Assembly (NCBI RefSeq): GCF_014647415.1
Contig: NZ_BMPD01000003.1
Coordinates: 457,888 to 521,887 of the forward strand
DNA from: Haloarcula sebkhae
Lineage (GTDB): Archaea; Halobacteriota; Halobacteria; Halobacteriales; Haloarculaceae
Length of the DNA: 64,000 bases
Reading direction: 5' to 3'
Shown here: piece by piece, positions 27,094 through 36,620 of the stretch
Numbering within the stretch: the first letter of the stretch is position 1
How the letters are laid out: each line of letters starts with the position of its first letter
The notes under the pieces: model-generated
Told to the model about the DNA's origin: nothing
Seen by the model: the letters and a program-made list of their open reading frames with translations, nothing else
The model's database searches: none
Program-made: the position numbers and the translations under genes

Positions 27094-28935
27094 TCACCCG
27101 ATCACGAAGAGCAAGTCGCCCATGTCGACGGACTCGCCCTCACCGACGGCCACATCGTTGATTGTGCCGCCGCGCTCAGCGACGATGTCGTTCTCCATCT
27201 TCATCGCTTCGAGCACACAGAGGACGTCGCCGGCCTCGACCTCGTCGCCTTCTTCGACGTTGACCTCCAGAATCGTCCCCTGCATCTCCGCGGCGACCTC
27301 CTGCCCTTCGGCGGTGGTGGCACTGCCGCCGCTGTCGGAACTACTGCCGCCCCGTGGCCGCTGTGGCTGGCTCCCACCGTCGGCGTCCACGTCGCCAACG
27401 TTGATCGGGGGTGCGCCGCGCTCTTCGAGGTCGACCTGGAAGCGCTTGCCGTTGACCTCCACGGTAAATTCGCGCTCGACGACCTCCTCGTCCTCGTCGC
27501 CGTCGGATTCGGTGACAGTACCCCACTTCTCCTGTGCCTCTTCGATACGCGTCCGGTCGAGTTGTTCGTCGAGGTACTTCGTCGTGTGTGTCCCAGTGAC
27601 GAACTTCTCATCGGTAAGCATCAAGCGGTGGAACGGGATGACGGTCGGGATGCCCTCGATGTCGAAGTCTTTGAGCGCCCGTTTCCCGCGCTCGATACAC
27701 TCCTCGCGATCCCCGCCGTAGGTGATGAGCTTCGCGATCATCGAGTCGTAGTCGGTGACGAGGTCGTCCCCCTGCCGGAGCGCGTCGTCGAGGCGGACGC
27801 CGATACCGCCCGGTGGGTCGTAGGTGTCGAGACTCCCGCCGGTCGCGGGCGCGAAGTCGTCGGCGGCGTTCTCGGCGTTGATGCGGAACTCCATCGCGTG
27901 ACCCTCGATTTCCACATCGTCCTGCTCGAAGGTGATCTCCTCGTCCATCGCCACCCGCAGTTGCCATTTGACGATATCGATGTCGGTGATCTCCTCGGTG
28001 ACGCAGTGCTCGACCTGAATGCGGGTGTTGACTTCCAGGAAGTAGAAGTTCGCCTCCTCGCCGAGCAGTTCACCTTGCTCGCGGTCGGTGTCCTCTTCGA
28101 CGAGGAACTCGACAGTTCCGGCGTTGTAGTAGTCCGATTCGCGGACGCCGCGTCGGGCAGCGTCGCCGATCTTCTCGCGGAGGGCGTCGTTCAGGGCTGG
28201 CGACGGTCCCTCCTCGATGACCTTCTGGTGGCGGCGCTGGAGCGAGCAGTCGCGTTCGCCCAGATGTCGGACGTTGCCGTGGTGGTCGGCAATGATCTGG
28301 ACTTCGATGTGGCGGGGGTTCTCCAGATAGCGTTCGAGATAGACGGAGTCGTTCGAGAAGTACGCTTCCCCCTCCCGCTTTGCGCTTTCGAGTTGCTCCT
28401 CGGCTTCCTCGGGGTCGTGGACGATTTTCATCCCGCGGCCGCCACCACCGCCTTCGGCCTTGATGGCGACCGGGAAGCCGTTCTCCTCGCCGAACTCGAC
28501 GACTTCCTCGGGGTCCTCGACGGGGTCGGTCGTCCCCGGGACGATTGGCACGTCGGCCGACTGCATGATCTTGCGGGCCTTCGTCTTCTCGCCCAGTGCT
28601 TCCATCGACTCGCTTTCGGGGCCAACCCAGGTGACGCCCTCCGTCTCTTGGACGCGTTCGGCGAAGTCGGCGTTCTCCGCGAGGAAGCCGTACCCGGGAT
28701 GAATGGCGTCGGCGTCGGCCTGCTTGGCCGCGTCGATAATCGCTTCTTGATCGAGATAGGAGTCTGCGGCACGGGCCGGGCCGACGTTGTACGCCTCGTC
28801 CGCGTACCGGACGTGCCCGGCGTGCTTGTCGGCGTCAGAGTAGACGGCCACTGTGCCGATGCCCAACTCCTCGCATGCGCGCATCACGCGCACCGCTATC
28901 TCCCCGCGATTAGCGACGAGCACCTTATCGAACAT
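27094..28935 (-). CDS. pccA: Acyl-CoA carboxylase biotin carboxylase plus BCCP subunit
   Basis: A 613-residue subunit with biotin carboxylase domain (about 1-450, with an ATP-grasp glycine loop [12 protein letters not shown]) and a C-terminal biotinyl carrier domain carrying the MKM site (lysine at residue 579). It carboxylates biotin using bicarbonate and ATP. It has its own TTTTATGGG promoter element about 30 bp before the ATG, and is separated from the pccB-pccX genes by 139 bp. Haloarchaeal homologues act mainly as propionyl-CoA carboxylase; acetyl-CoA is also possible. Confidence 0.92.
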   Translation of the reverse strand: MFDKVLVANRGEIAVRVMRACEELGIGTVAVYSDADKHAGHVRYADEAYNVGPARAADSYLDQEAIIDAAKQADADAIHPGYGFLAENADFAERVQETEGVTWVGPESESMEALGEKTKARKIMQSADVPIVPGTTDPVEDPEEVVEFGEENGFPVAIKAEGGGGGRGMKIVHDPEEAEEQLESAKREGEAYFSNDSVYLERYLENPRHIEVQIIADHHGNVRHLGERDCSLQRRHQKVIEEGPSPALNDALREKIGDAARRGVRESDYYNAGTVEFLVEEDTDREQGELLGEEANFYFLEVNTRIQVEHCVTEEITDIDIVKWQLRVAMDEEITFEQDDVEIEGHAMEFRINAENAADDFAPATGGSLDTYDPPGGIGVRLDDALRQGDDLVTDYDSMIAKLITYGGDREECIERGKRALKDFDIEGIPTVIPFHRLMLTDEKFVTGTHTTKYLDEQLDRTRIEEAQEKWGTVTESDGDEDEEVVEREFTVEVNGKRFQVDLEERGAPPINVGDVDADGGSQPQRPRGGSSSDSGGSATTAEGQEVAAEMQGTILEVNVEEGDEVEAGDVLCVLEAMKMENDIVAERGGTINDVAVGEGESVDMGDLLFVIG

Positions 28936-29074
28936 ACGCCCTCATACTGAGAGTCGGCCCATAAAACTATGCGCAGATAGTGGTAATCTTACATATATAA
29001 TCATGTTAGTGTGGAACATGGCCACAAATCCAGTCAGGACGCTGCCGATCAACTGACAGAAGAACTGTGCGCGG

Positions 29075-29380
29075 TTAGAACCGTTCGGTGCGCCCGGCGG
29101 CACTCCAGGGATCGGTTGGCGCGTCTGAGCGAACCCGAACAGACCGCTTCTGCGTGGCTTCCACGCGCCCGGAGAACGACCACTGCTTGCCATCCCAGGA
29201 GTCGCCGTCGTCTGCCGCCGCAGCCGCCGCGGCCGCCGCTGCCGCGCGCTGGCGGTCGGTGAGGTGTGCGCCGATAGCGACGGCGATCGCAGCCGCTTCA
29301 TCCGTCGACGCGTCGTCGAGCTGGGCAGCGATCTCCGCGACCAGGTCCGCATCGACAGCCGACTCAGTATCAGCCGCCAT
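29075..29380 (-). CDS. pccX: Small acyl-CoA carboxylase subunit PccX
   Basis: A 101-residue protein beginning 2 nt after the pccB stop. The N-terminal half is acidic and helical, a stretch of eleven alanines lies at about residues 46-56, and a short beta-like segment [16 protein letters not shown] is in the second half. It resembles the third, small subunit needed for propionyl-CoA carboxylase activity in haloarchaea; OadG/MmdE-type small subunits of decarboxylases are similar. The poly-alanine tract arises from a GCC/GCG repeat in the DNA. Confidence 0.8.
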   Translation of the reverse strand: MAADTESAVDADLVAEIAAQLDDASTDEAAAIAVAIGAHLTDRQRAAAAAAAAAAADDGDSWDGKQWSFSGRVEATQKRSVRVRSDAPTDPWSAAGRTERF

Positions 29381-29382
29381 CG

Positions 29383-30933
29383 TTACAGTGGGATGTTGCC
29401 GTGCTTGCGGTCGGGCTGGTCCTTGCGTTTCCCCCGGAGGAGGTCCAGATCGTCGATGAGCCGCGGGCGGGTTTCCTGGGGTTCGATGACGTCGTCGACG
29501 AAGCCCCGTTTGGCCGCGGTGTAGGGATTCGCGAAGGCGTCGCGGTACTCGTCGATGAGTTGCTGCCGGCGGGCCTCCACGTCGTCCGCGTCCTCCAGTT
29601 CGTCGTCGTAGAGGACGTTGACCGCGCCTTTCGGCCCCATCACGGCGATTTCCGCGGTCGGCCAGGCGTAGTTCATGTCCGCGCCGATGTGCTTCGACGC
29701 CATCACGTCGTAGGCCCCGCCGTATGCCTTCCGCGTGATGACGGTCACCAGCGGCACAGTGGCCTCGGAGTAAGCGTACAGGAGCTTCGCGCCGTGGTTG
29801 ATGATGGCGTTGCGCTCTTGATCCTTGCCGGGCATGAACCCGGGCACGTCGACGAACGTGAGAATCGGGATGTTGAACGCGTCACAGAACCGGACGAAGC
29901 GTGCGCCCTTCCGCGAGGCATCGATGTCAAGCGTCCCGGCGTTGACCCGCGGCTGATTGCCGACGACGCCGACGCTGTGGCCGTCCATGCGGGCGAACCC
30001 GATGACGATATTGCGCGCGAAGTCCTCGGCGACCTCGAAGAAGGAGTCCTCGTCGACGATACGCCCGACGACATCCGTCATGTCGTAGGGTTTCTGTGGC
30101 GCGTCGGGAACAGCCGTCTTCAGTGCCTCGTCCCGGCGTTTGGGGTCGTCCCAGGGGTCGACCCGCGGTGGGTCCTCGACGTTGTTCTGCGGGAGATACG
30201 AGAGGAGGTAGCGGATGTCGTCCATCGCGTCCTTCTCGTCGGCGGCCGTGAAATGGGCCACCCCGGACTCGGAGGCGTGGGTCTTCGCCCCGCCGAGTTC
30301 GTCGAAGCCGACCTCCTCGCCGGTCACCGTCTCGATGACGTCGGGCCCGGTGATGAACATGTGGCTGGTCTCCTCGACCATGTAGACGAAGTCCGTAATG
30401 GACGGGGAGTACACCGCGCCGCCAGCACACGGCCCCATGATGGCTGAAATCTGCGGGACAACACCGCTGGCCTGCTGATTGCGGTGAAAGATGTCGGCAT
30501 AGCCCGCCAGCGAGTCGATGCCCTCCTGAATACGCGCGCCGGCGGAGTCGTTCAGCCCGATGATCGGTGCGCCCGTCTCGATGGCCTTGTCCATCACCTT
30601 ACAGACCTTCTGTGCGAACGCCTCACCCAGCGACCCGCCGAAGACGGTGAAGTCGTGGGCGAAGACGTACACCCGGCGGCCGTCGACTTTGCCGTAGCCG
30701 ACGACGACGCCGTCTCCCGGTACTTTCTTCTCGGCCATGTCGAAGTTCGTCGAGCGGTGTTCACGGAGCGAGTCGATCTCGACGAAGGTGCCATCGTCGA
30801 GGAAGTAATCGATGCGCTCACGCGCGGTGAGTTTTCCGCGATCGTGTTGCGCCTCGATCCGTTCCTCGCCACCGCCTCGTTCGGCCTCGGCTTTTCGTTC
30901 TCGAAGGTCCTCGACACGGTCATCGTGGCTCAC
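29383..30933 (-). CDS. pccB: Acyl-CoA carboxylase carboxyltransferase subunit
   Basis: A 516-residue carboxyltransferase that moves CO2 from biotin to propionyl-CoA or acetyl-CoA. Family hallmarks include the N-terminal [11 protein letters not shown] and [12 protein letters not shown] oxyanion motifs, and the C-terminal [14 protein letters not shown] and [14 protein letters not shown] blocks. The GTG start has a GGGAG ribosome site about 10 nt upstream, so this gene is not leaderless. It is the first gene of the pccB-pccX pair and diverges from the UDG-like gene. Confidence 0.95.
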   Translation of the reverse strand: MSHDDRVEDLRERKAEAERGGGEERIEAQHDRGKLTARERIDYFLDDGTFVEIDSLREHRSTNFDMAEKKVPGDGVVVGYGKVDGRRVYVFAHDFTVFGGSLGEAFAQKVCKVMDKAIETGAPIIGLNDSAGARIQEGIDSLAGYADIFHRNQQASGVVPQISAIMGPCAGGAVYSPSITDFVYMVEETSHMFITGPDVIETVTGEEVGFDELGGAKTHASESGVAHFTAADEKDAMDDIRYLLSYLPQNNVEDPPRVDPWDDPKRRDEALKTAVPDAPQKPYDMTDVVGRIVDEDSFFEVAEDFARNIVIGFARMDGHSVGVVGNQPRVNAGTLDIDASRKGARFVRFCDAFNIPILTFVDVPGFMPGKDQERNAIINHGAKLLYAYSEATVPLVTVITRKAYGGAYDVMASKHIGADMNYAWPTAEIAVMGPKGAVNVLYDDELEDADDVEARRQQLIDEYRDAFANPYTAAKRGFVDDVIEPQETRPRLIDDLDLLRGKRKDQPDRKHGNIPL

Positions 30934-31074
30934 GCGATATCACTTCTCCCGGACCGGAGCATATCCGACTCCTTGCGGGCATCCGAGAAAAGCGTTATCA
31001 AACTTAACCATTATTTCTCGTATTCGATAACCGAAACCGGCGGAGTTTTGAGCGATGGCCCGTTGCTTTCGCGC

Positions 31075-31698
31075 GTGAAGAACGTCACGGCCCGCCAGCA
31101 CAACCCCTTCGGCTTTGACGCCCCGTGTGAGCCGTTTGTGCCTGGGTACGGCGACGCCAATGCCCACTTCCACGTCATCGGGGACTACCCCGGCGTCCAC
31201 GGTGGCGCAACGTCTGGTATCCCCTTTACGGACAACCCCGCGGCCGAACGTCTCCAGCGGGCGCTCGTTGAGGCCGGACTGCTCGCCGAGGTCGGCACGC
31301 CGCCAACCGTCGAGAAGACGTACCTGTCGTATCTGTATATGTGCGGCGGCGATCCGCCGACGGAGGCGGACTACGACGAGCTTGAGCCGCTGTTCGACAC
31401 GGAACTCCGGGCCATCACCGCCCACGTCCTCCTGCCCGTCGGCGAGCGGGCCACCCAACACGTGTTCGCGAACACGACATCGGAGCCGACCGACTCCATA
31501 GACATGGACGCGCGCCATGCCACGGAGGTCGTCGGCAGCGGCTGGCTCGTCTACCCGATCAAAGAGCCCGCGGAGTGGAGCGACGACGACGAAGACGCCC
31601 TCGTCGACGTGCTGACTGCGCTGCTGAAGACCGACTATCGCCGCGAGGCGGACCTCGGGCGGTTCCTGCCGAACGACGATCCATATCTGGTCCGGTAG
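31075..31698 (+). CDS. Uracil-DNA glycosylase superfamily protein
   Basis: A 207-residue protein beginning at a GTG with MKNVTARQHNPFG, the usual start of this haloarchaeal group. A UDG-type motif A variant HVIGDYPGVHGG occurs near residues 30-41. The cysteines that hold the iron-sulphur cluster in family 4/5 enzymes are mostly absent. It may excise uracil or be a diverged nucleic-acid binder. A TTG 27 bases upstream in frame is possible. It is divergent from pccB with a 141-bp gap. Confidence 0.7.
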   Translation: MKNVTARQHNPFGFDAPCEPFVPGYGDANAHFHVIGDYPGVHGGATSGIPFTDNPAAERLQRALVEAGLLAEVGTPPTVEKTYLSYLYMCGGDPPTEADYDELEPLFDTELRAITAHVLLPVGERATQHVFANTTSEPTDSIDMDARHATEVVGSGWLVYPIKEPAEWSDDDEDALVDVLTALLKTDYRREADLGRFLPNDDPYLVR

Positions 31699-31755
31699 CT
31701 GCGTCGCAGCTGATTTTTACAGCGGTAACGGCTTCGGCGGCTCGAAACAGGGGTG

Positions 31756-32547
31756 TTACAGCGCCCACTCGTCCGACAGCGGCTCCGCGGACGCCCAGTA
31801 CGCGTCGAACGTCTCGATAGCCCACTCGCGGACGGCCGGCGCGGTCGTATCGATCGACGCCTGCAGGACGCCACTGTCGTCCCGCAACAGCAGATGCACC
31901 ACGTCGTCGGCGATCATCACTGCGAGTGGCACACCGTCGGTTCGCACCCGGACTGACGCGTCCGGTTCGGCACGCAGCGATTCGAGCCGATCCCGGAGCC
32001 GGTCGTCCGCTGCCAGCGCGTCTATCGCGCCGGGTGAGAACACGCCCGAGAACCGCTGCTCGCCGGCGCTGACTCGCTCCTGAACGACCCGGATCGCCTG
32101 GTCGTTGAACGCATGGGAGAACGTTCGGACTTCCTCGGCGTCCCGAAGCAGATCGAGCAACCGCTGGACCGGCGCGTTCGGGCGCGTCTGGCTCGGAACG
32201 GTTATCCTCGCGTCGGCCAGGTGTTGCAGGTCGAAGTCCATCGCATCGGTAGGGAGATACTGGACGATGTCGCGCAGCCGCCGCTCGGTTTCGAGGCTAC
32301 CGAGGAGGTCGGTGAACCCGTCAGCAACGATGCGGCCCGTCGCCGTGGCGACGTACTCGCCCCCTGTTCGGCGAATCCACGACCGCTCCTCGAAGTCGGC
32401 GATGATACGCCCGAGCGTCGCCTGTGACGCGCCAGTTTCGGCCGCCAGTTCCCCGCGTGAGTGCGGTTCCGATGCGAGGAGCCGTAACACCTCGACCCGG
32501 TTCGAGGAGAGCGCGAGGAACTCGATCTCTTCGAGCGCCGATTCCAT
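31756..32547 (-). CDS. FilR1-type winged-helix transcription regulator
   Basis: A 263-residue regulator. An N-terminal winged helix (about residues 8-75, with HSRGELAAETGASQATLGRI recognition region) is followed by a FilR1-middle/C-terminal sensor domain found in haloarchaeal one-component regulators. A perfect dyad, TATGAAA-AAA-TTTCATA at 32588-32604, lies about 40-57 bp upstream and could be its own operator. It is divergent from the EamA transporter gene, suggesting it may control it. Confidence 0.8.
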   Translation of the reverse strand: MESALEEIEFLALSSNRVEVLRLLASEPHSRGELAAETGASQATLGRIIADFEERSWIRRTGGEYVATATGRIVADGFTDLLGSLETERRLRDIVQYLPTDAMDFDLQHLADARITVPSQTRPNAPVQRLLDLLRDAEEVRTFSHAFNDQAIRVVQERVSAGEQRFSGVFSPGAIDALAADDRLRDRLESLRAEPDASVRVRTDGVPLAVMIADDVVHLLLRDDSGVLQASIDTTAPAVREWAIETFDAYWASAEPLSDEWAL

Positions 32548-32587
32548 ACCGCCGTATTGGGAGTTCCATCCTAAAGCGCTTTCGCAC

Positions 32588-32604
32588 TATGAAAAAATTT
32601 CATA
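32588..32604. promoter_or_regulatory. Palindromic operator candidate
   Basis: TATGAAA (32588-32594) and TTTCATA (32598-32604) form a perfect 7-bp inverted repeat around three A residues, between the divergent regulator and EamA genes. The symmetry, AT content and position near the regulator's promoter are those of an operator for a dimeric winged-helix protein. Confidence 0.45.
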
Positions 32605-32664
32605 CCGTGAATGTCCGCCACGGGTGTTCGGCCGTTTCGCGTTATGTAATATTTTCTAAACGGG

Positions 32665-32672
32665 CCTATAAG
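32665..32672 (+). promoter_or_regulatory. TATA box of the leader peptide/EamA transcript
   Basis: CCTATAAG is centred about 29 bp before the ATG at 32698, the spacing of haloarchaeal leaderless transcripts. The direct repeat TTTCTAAACG occurs at 32653-32662 and again at 32708-32717, bracketing the element. Confidence 0.5.
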
Positions 32673-32697
32673 TCCCGATATCATACTGTAGAGTACG

Positions 32698-32775
32698 ATG
32701 ACTCAGGTTTCTAAACGTGCTCTCTCTGTCGGCTGTGCAGTTGTTTCAGAAAAAATATACGAGGTGGTGGTATGA
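32698..32775 (+). CDS. Valine-rich leader peptide coupled to EamA transporter
   Basis: A 25-residue open frame beginning MTQVSKRALSV and ending in three valines. Its stop overlaps the EamA start codon by 4 bp (ATGA), so EamA translation could be coupled to it. A TATA box lies about 29 bp before its ATG, consistent with a leaderless mRNA that starts at this codon. Seven of the 25 residues are valine. Its last codons also contain a GAGGTGGTG ribosome site for EamA, about 5 nt from the EamA start. No family is recognised; it could be an attenuator-type leader or a small membrane-free peptide. Confidence 0.45.
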   Translation: MTQVSKRALSVGCAVVSEKIYEVVV

Positions 32776-33752
32776 TTTCGCGCCGGACGTTCGCCCTCGC
32801 CGCCGTTGCCAGTGTCCTACTCGGCGGGACCTTCGTCGGCGCGAAGGCCGGACTGTCGTACCTCCCGCCGCTTCTGTTCGTCTCTCTCCGGTTCGATATC
32901 GCCGCCGTCGTGCTCCTCGGCTACGTCGTCGTGACGCGATCCCGGGACGAACTACTCCCACGGACCCGCGGCGATGTGCTGGGGATTCTCTCGACGGGCC
33001 TGTTCGCGCTCGGTCTCGCGAACGCACTGATATTCGTGGGCCAGCAGTCCGCTACCAGCGCAGTTGCCGCTATCATCTTCAGCCTCAATCCGATACTGAC
33101 GCCAGTGTTCGCCGCTCTCCTGCTCTCCGACGAACGGCTCTCTGCCCGCGGCGGTCTCGGCATGGTCATCGGCCTGCTTGGCGTCGGCCTCGTCGTCAGT
33201 CCCGACCCAGCGATGCTCCTGAACGGTGGCATCGGCAAGCTCATCCTCTTCGCTGGCGCGACCAGCGCGGCGCTGGGCAGCGTGCTTATCCGGTGGTCCG
33301 GTGGCGACCTGTCGAGTACGGTCCGGACCGCGTGGGCGCTCCCCGTCGCCGCCGCGCTCTGTCACTCGCTAAGCATCGGAATGGGCGAATCGGCGGCCAC
33401 GGCGGTCTGGTCCCCGACCGCTATCGCGGCCCTGCTGTACGTCGGCATCTTCGCCGGGGCGATTGCCTACATCGCCTACTTCGGCCTGCTCGATGTCACC
33501 GGGGCAATTCAGGCCAACCTCATCTTCTACGTGGTCCCCGTCGTGTCGACGCTCGGCGGCTGGGCCCTGCTTGGCGAGGCGATCACCCCGACTGCAGTGG
33601 CAGGCTTCCTGACTATCTTCACCGGGTTCGTGGTACTCGGCAGCGAGTCGGTCGACATCCGCGCACTGCTCCCGGGGACTACCGACGAGGCTGACACCGC
33701 ATCTGAGAGCCTCGGGATTGCGGACGAACCGCGCGGGTTCGAGTCTGACTGA
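32772..33752 (+). CDS. EamA/DMT-family exporter
   Basis: A 326-residue transporter with ten predicted helices in two EamA repeats (about residues 5-140 and 150-290), followed by an acidic hydrophilic tail. The family includes amino-acid and metabolite exporters such as RhtA/YdcZ-type proteins. The substrate is unknown. It is divergent from the FilR1-type regulator. Confidence 0.88.
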   Translation: MISRRTFALAAVASVLLGGTFVGAKAGLSYLPPLLFVSLRFDIAAVVLLGYVVVTRSRDELLPRTRGDVLGILSTGLFALGLANALIFVGQQSATSAVAAIIFSLNPILTPVFAALLLSDERLSARGGLGMVIGLLGVGLVVSPDPAMLLNGGIGKLILFAGATSAALGSVLIRWSGGDLSSTVRTAWALPVAAALCHSLSIGMGESAATAVWSPTAIAALLYVGIFAGAIAYIAYFGLLDVTGAIQANLIFYVVPVVSTLGGWALLGEAITPTAVAGFLTIFTGFVVLGSESVDIRALLPGTTDEADTASESLGIADEPRGFESD

Positions 33753-33872
33753 GATAGCCGGTCAGGGCGTCATCCCTGCTGGCAACCTCATCATAAGTAG
33801 GTAGTCCACTGGACCCGCTGGCCACAGCGGTTCAGTAAAGTATTCACCACGCCGTCATATACCTGCAGAGAA

Positions 33873-34088
33873 ATGAACGTCGGGGAAAATACACGCATTC
33901 GACGACTGTTGATACCGATAGGCGGACTGGCGCTAGTGCTCCAGTCGATAGCGTTTGAGGGTACCTTCGGACTTATCGAGAGTCCCGGTGTTTCCGGGAT
34001 TCTCAGGGACGCGCTGAGCGGTGGTCTACTGCTGGTGGCAACAGTCTCTCTCCTCGGTGGCGTGTATCTACGCCATCGCGATTCGTGA
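33873..34088 (+). CDS. Small membrane protein, unknown
   Basis: A 71-residue protein with a charged N-terminus (MNVGENTRIRRLL) and two hydrophobic segments (about 14-30 and 45-65). No family is recognised. Haloarchaea carry many such small membrane proteins. There is about 120 bp before it. Confidence 0.55.
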   Translation: MNVGENTRIRRLLIPIGGLALVLQSIAFEGTFGLIESPGVSGILRDALSGGLLLVATVSLLGGVYLRHRDS

Positions 34089-34267
34089 GAGACATCCGGC
34101 CCTGCTCCACGTACATATAATCTACCACGGCTGAAAAACAGCCCGCAAAAAGTTGTCTGATTCGCTGGTGGACTACTGTGACTGTTTCCCGCGACGACCG
34201 CACACATTGAGCGGTCACTGCGAACTGCCGAGAAGAAGATCCGCGGGAAACGGTTGCCGTCCGTCGT

Positions 34268-35605
34268 TTAGATCGGCGGGATGATCGCGGGGTCCTCAGC
34301 GAGGAACAGCGTCTGCAGGCCGAGGGCCAGCGTCAGGATGACGCCGAGGATGACCACCGTTCGGACCATCCAGAGCCAGGTCGGACCGAACGCCCGGAGC
34401 CCGCCCGTCCCCTGTCGGAGTTCGGCAACTGCGTCCGAGGAGAGCACCCAGCCGACGAACACCAGAATGAGCAGCACTGACAGCGGGAGGAACAGCTTGT
34501 ACGCGAGCGTGTCGAACCAGCCGAACCACGCCAGGTCCCAGGCCGACGGCAGTCCCAGAACGAACAGCCCAACCCCGAGCATTGCCGACAGTGACACTCG
34601 TGAGTACGACGTGTTGTCGACGCCGTAGGAGACTGCGACCTCAAGAAGGCTGATAGCGGAGGATATCGCGGCGATGAGGACAACGCCGAAGAACACGACG
34701 CCGAGGAGTCGCCCTCCGGGAAGCTGTGGGAACGCCGACGCCATCGCGACGAAGATAGCCGACGGACCGCTGGTGTCGGGGCTGACGTTGATGGCGAAGA
34801 GAATCGGGAATACGACTAGCCCGGCCAGCACACCGACGAGCGTGTTCGTCACGACGATGATGCCGCCGTCGACCGGGAGGCTCTCGTCGTCACCGATGTA
34901 CGAGGAGTAAGTGATCATGGCCGCCATCCCCAGTGAGAGGGTGAAAAACGCCTGTCCAACTGCGAACGGGATCAGGTCGCCGGCGTTCGCCGCCAGCGTG
35001 GAGAAGTCCGGTGAGAGGAAGTAGCTGTAGCCAGCCCCTGCTCCCTCAAGCGTGGTAACCCAAGCCGCCATCCCGAGCATGAGGAGGACAATGCTGGGGA
35101 CCATCACCTTCGTCGCCTTCTCGATACCGTCCTCGACACCCACTGCGACGATGCCGACACAGATCAGCAGGAACAGCGCCTGTCCGACGACAGCTTCTGG
35201 ACCACTGGAAATAGCGCCGAAGTACTCCGCGGAGTTTCCGAAGTATGCGCCGGTTGCGCTACCGAGGATATACCGCATGACCCATCCTCCGACGACGTTG
35301 TAATACGAGAGAATCCAGAAGCCCGTAAAGACGCCCAGGCCACCGACGACTCGCCACTGTTTGAATCCGAGTTCACCGAACGCGTCGACGGCATTACGGT
35401 TCGTTCGCCGTCCGATGATGAACTCTGCCAGCATCGCCGGGAAGCCGATGAGCAACACGGCGACGAGGTAAAAGACGAGGAACACTGCCCCGCCGTTTGT
35501 CGCGGTCTTGAACGGGAACTGCCAGATGTTCCCGAGACCGACTGCGCTACCGATCGCTGCGAGAAGGAACCCGAGCCGTGAGGCCCACGTTTCTCTGTCA
35601 CTCAT
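34268..35605 (-). CDS. Sodium-dependent NSS-family transporter (SNF)
   Basis: A 445-residue transporter with the NSS signature GLGNIWQFPFKTATNGGA (about residues 23-40) and around eleven to twelve helices. In most NSS proteins the extracellular gate uses an Arg in GNIWRF and an Asp in TM10; here these are Q29 and A368 (WFDTLAYKLF), so both partners are altered. The sodium-binding TM1 and TM8 parts are otherwise intact. A TATAAAA at 35631-35637, about 29 bp upstream, suits a leaderless start. The substrate (amino acid or derivative) cannot be assigned. Confidence 0.9.
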   Translation of the reverse strand: MSDRETWASRLGFLLAAIGSAVGLGNIWQFPFKTATNGGAVFLVFYLVAVLLIGFPAMLAEFIIGRRTNRNAVDAFGELGFKQWRVVGGLGVFTGFWILSYYNVVGGWVMRYILGSATGAYFGNSAEYFGAISSGPEAVVGQALFLLICVGIVAVGVEDGIEKATKVMVPSIVLLMLGMAAWVTTLEGAGAGYSYFLSPDFSTLAANAGDLIPFAVGQAFFTLSLGMAAMITYSSYIGDDESLPVDGGIIVVTNTLVGVLAGLVVFPILFAINVSPDTSGPSAIFVAMASAFPQLPGGRLLGVVFFGVVLIAAISSAISLLEVAVSYGVDNTSYSRVSLSAMLGVGLFVLGLPSAWDLAWFGWFDTLAYKLFLPLSVLLILVFVGWVLSSDAVAELRQGTGGLRAFGPTWLWMVRTVVILGVILTLALGLQTLFLAEDPAIIPPI

Positions 35606-35630
35606 TGTGATGCGCCATATTATGTTGGGG

Positions 35631-35637
35631 TATAAAA
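35631..35637 (-). promoter_or_regulatory. TATA box of the NSS transporter
   Basis: TTTTATA on the minus strand, about 29 bp before the ATG at 35605, preceded by TTT on the same strand. Confidence 0.55.
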
Positions 35638-35829
35638 ACCACCGTGATTCCGATTCGCAATACTATGCCGTAATGTCAGGAGAAGGACAGTATTTGCGGA
35701 GCCAAACAGCAGCGGAGAGATCAACACGGACACTTCTTTGCCGGCCGTTCCTCGACAGCGCGGATCTGTGACTATGAGAAACGCGGGGTTGTGGCCGAGC
35801 AGCAGACAGACCAGCTACTGCCAACAGTC

Positions 35830-36540
35830 TCATGCCTCGCCGTACACCGGCACCGCCGCCCCGCTGGTCACGGTTGTGGCGTCAGAACAGAGGAACAACA
35901 GTACGTCGGCGATGTCTTTCGGGTCGACCCACGTCTCGAAGTCAGCGTCGGGCATCATCTCGCGGTTCATCGGGGTGTCGATGACGCTGGGCATGACGGC
36001 GTTGGCTCGTACGGACCCGAGGTTCTCCGCCGCGATGGTCTCCGTTAGCAGTCGGACGCCGGCTTTCGACGCTCGGTAGATCCCGTCACCTTCACCACCC
36101 TCTAGCGACGACCGCGCGGAGACGGAGACGATAGCGCCCTCGCTAGCCCGCAAGTGTGGAATCGCGTGTTTCGACGCCAGAAACATCGTCTTCAGGTTCA
36201 CGTCGAACAGGAAATCGAACGTGTTAGCATCCGTCTCGTGGATCGGTGTGCCGCCGCGCCACGTTCCGGCGATGTTCAGCAAGTAGTCCAGTTGCCCGTG
36301 TTCGTCGACGACCGCGTCGATGGTGTCAACGACGTCGTCTTCGTCGCTGAAGTCCGCCTGGTAGAAATCCACACTTTCGGGGTCGGAAAGCAGGAAGTCC
36401 TCGGTGTTCGGTTCGATAATATCACCGCCACAGACGGTCGTTCCGGCTTCGACGAAGGCGTTTGCGACCGCACTGCCCAGCGCTCCGCCGACGCCCGTAA
36501 TCAGTGCTACCTTATCGTCGAAATTAAATTCTACTGACAT
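35830..36540 (-). CDS. Short-chain dehydrogenase/reductase
   Basis: A 236-residue SDR. The cofactor motif TGVGGALG (about residues 15-22), NIAG (about 88-91), catalytic Ser in VSVSARSS and YRASK (Y-x3-K) are in the expected order. It oxidises or reduces an alcohol or carbonyl with NAD(P). The substrate is unknown. A TTTTATTT element about 28 bp upstream supports the chosen ATG. Confidence 0.88.
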   Translation of the reverse strand: MSVEFNFDDKVALITGVGGALGSAVANAFVEAGTTVCGGDIIEPNTEDFLLSDPESVDFYQADFSDEDDVVDTIDAVVDEHGQLDYLLNIAGTWRGGTPIHETDANTFDFLFDVNLKTMFLASKHAIPHLRASEGAIVSVSARSSLEGGEGDGIYRASKAGVRLLTETIAAENLGSVRANAVMPSVIDTPMNREMMPDADFETWVDPKDIADVLLFLCSDATTVTSGAAVPVYGEA

Positions 36541-36620
36541 ACATGTGTCAACGGATGGCAGGGAAATAAAAGCTCATCCCCAGAAACCCGAAATCTGAGT
36601 CCGTGACCCGCCGACGAACG

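Noticed and set aside
27562..28950. A 462-codon plus-strand open frame opposite pccA
   Set aside because: It mirrors the pccA reading frame in high-GC DNA, has no domain and conflicts with a clear biotin carboxylase.
29401..30447. A 348-codon plus-strand frame opposite pccB
   Set aside because: It overlaps a strong carboxyltransferase gene and reads like a codon shadow (Val/Asp/Arg-rich).
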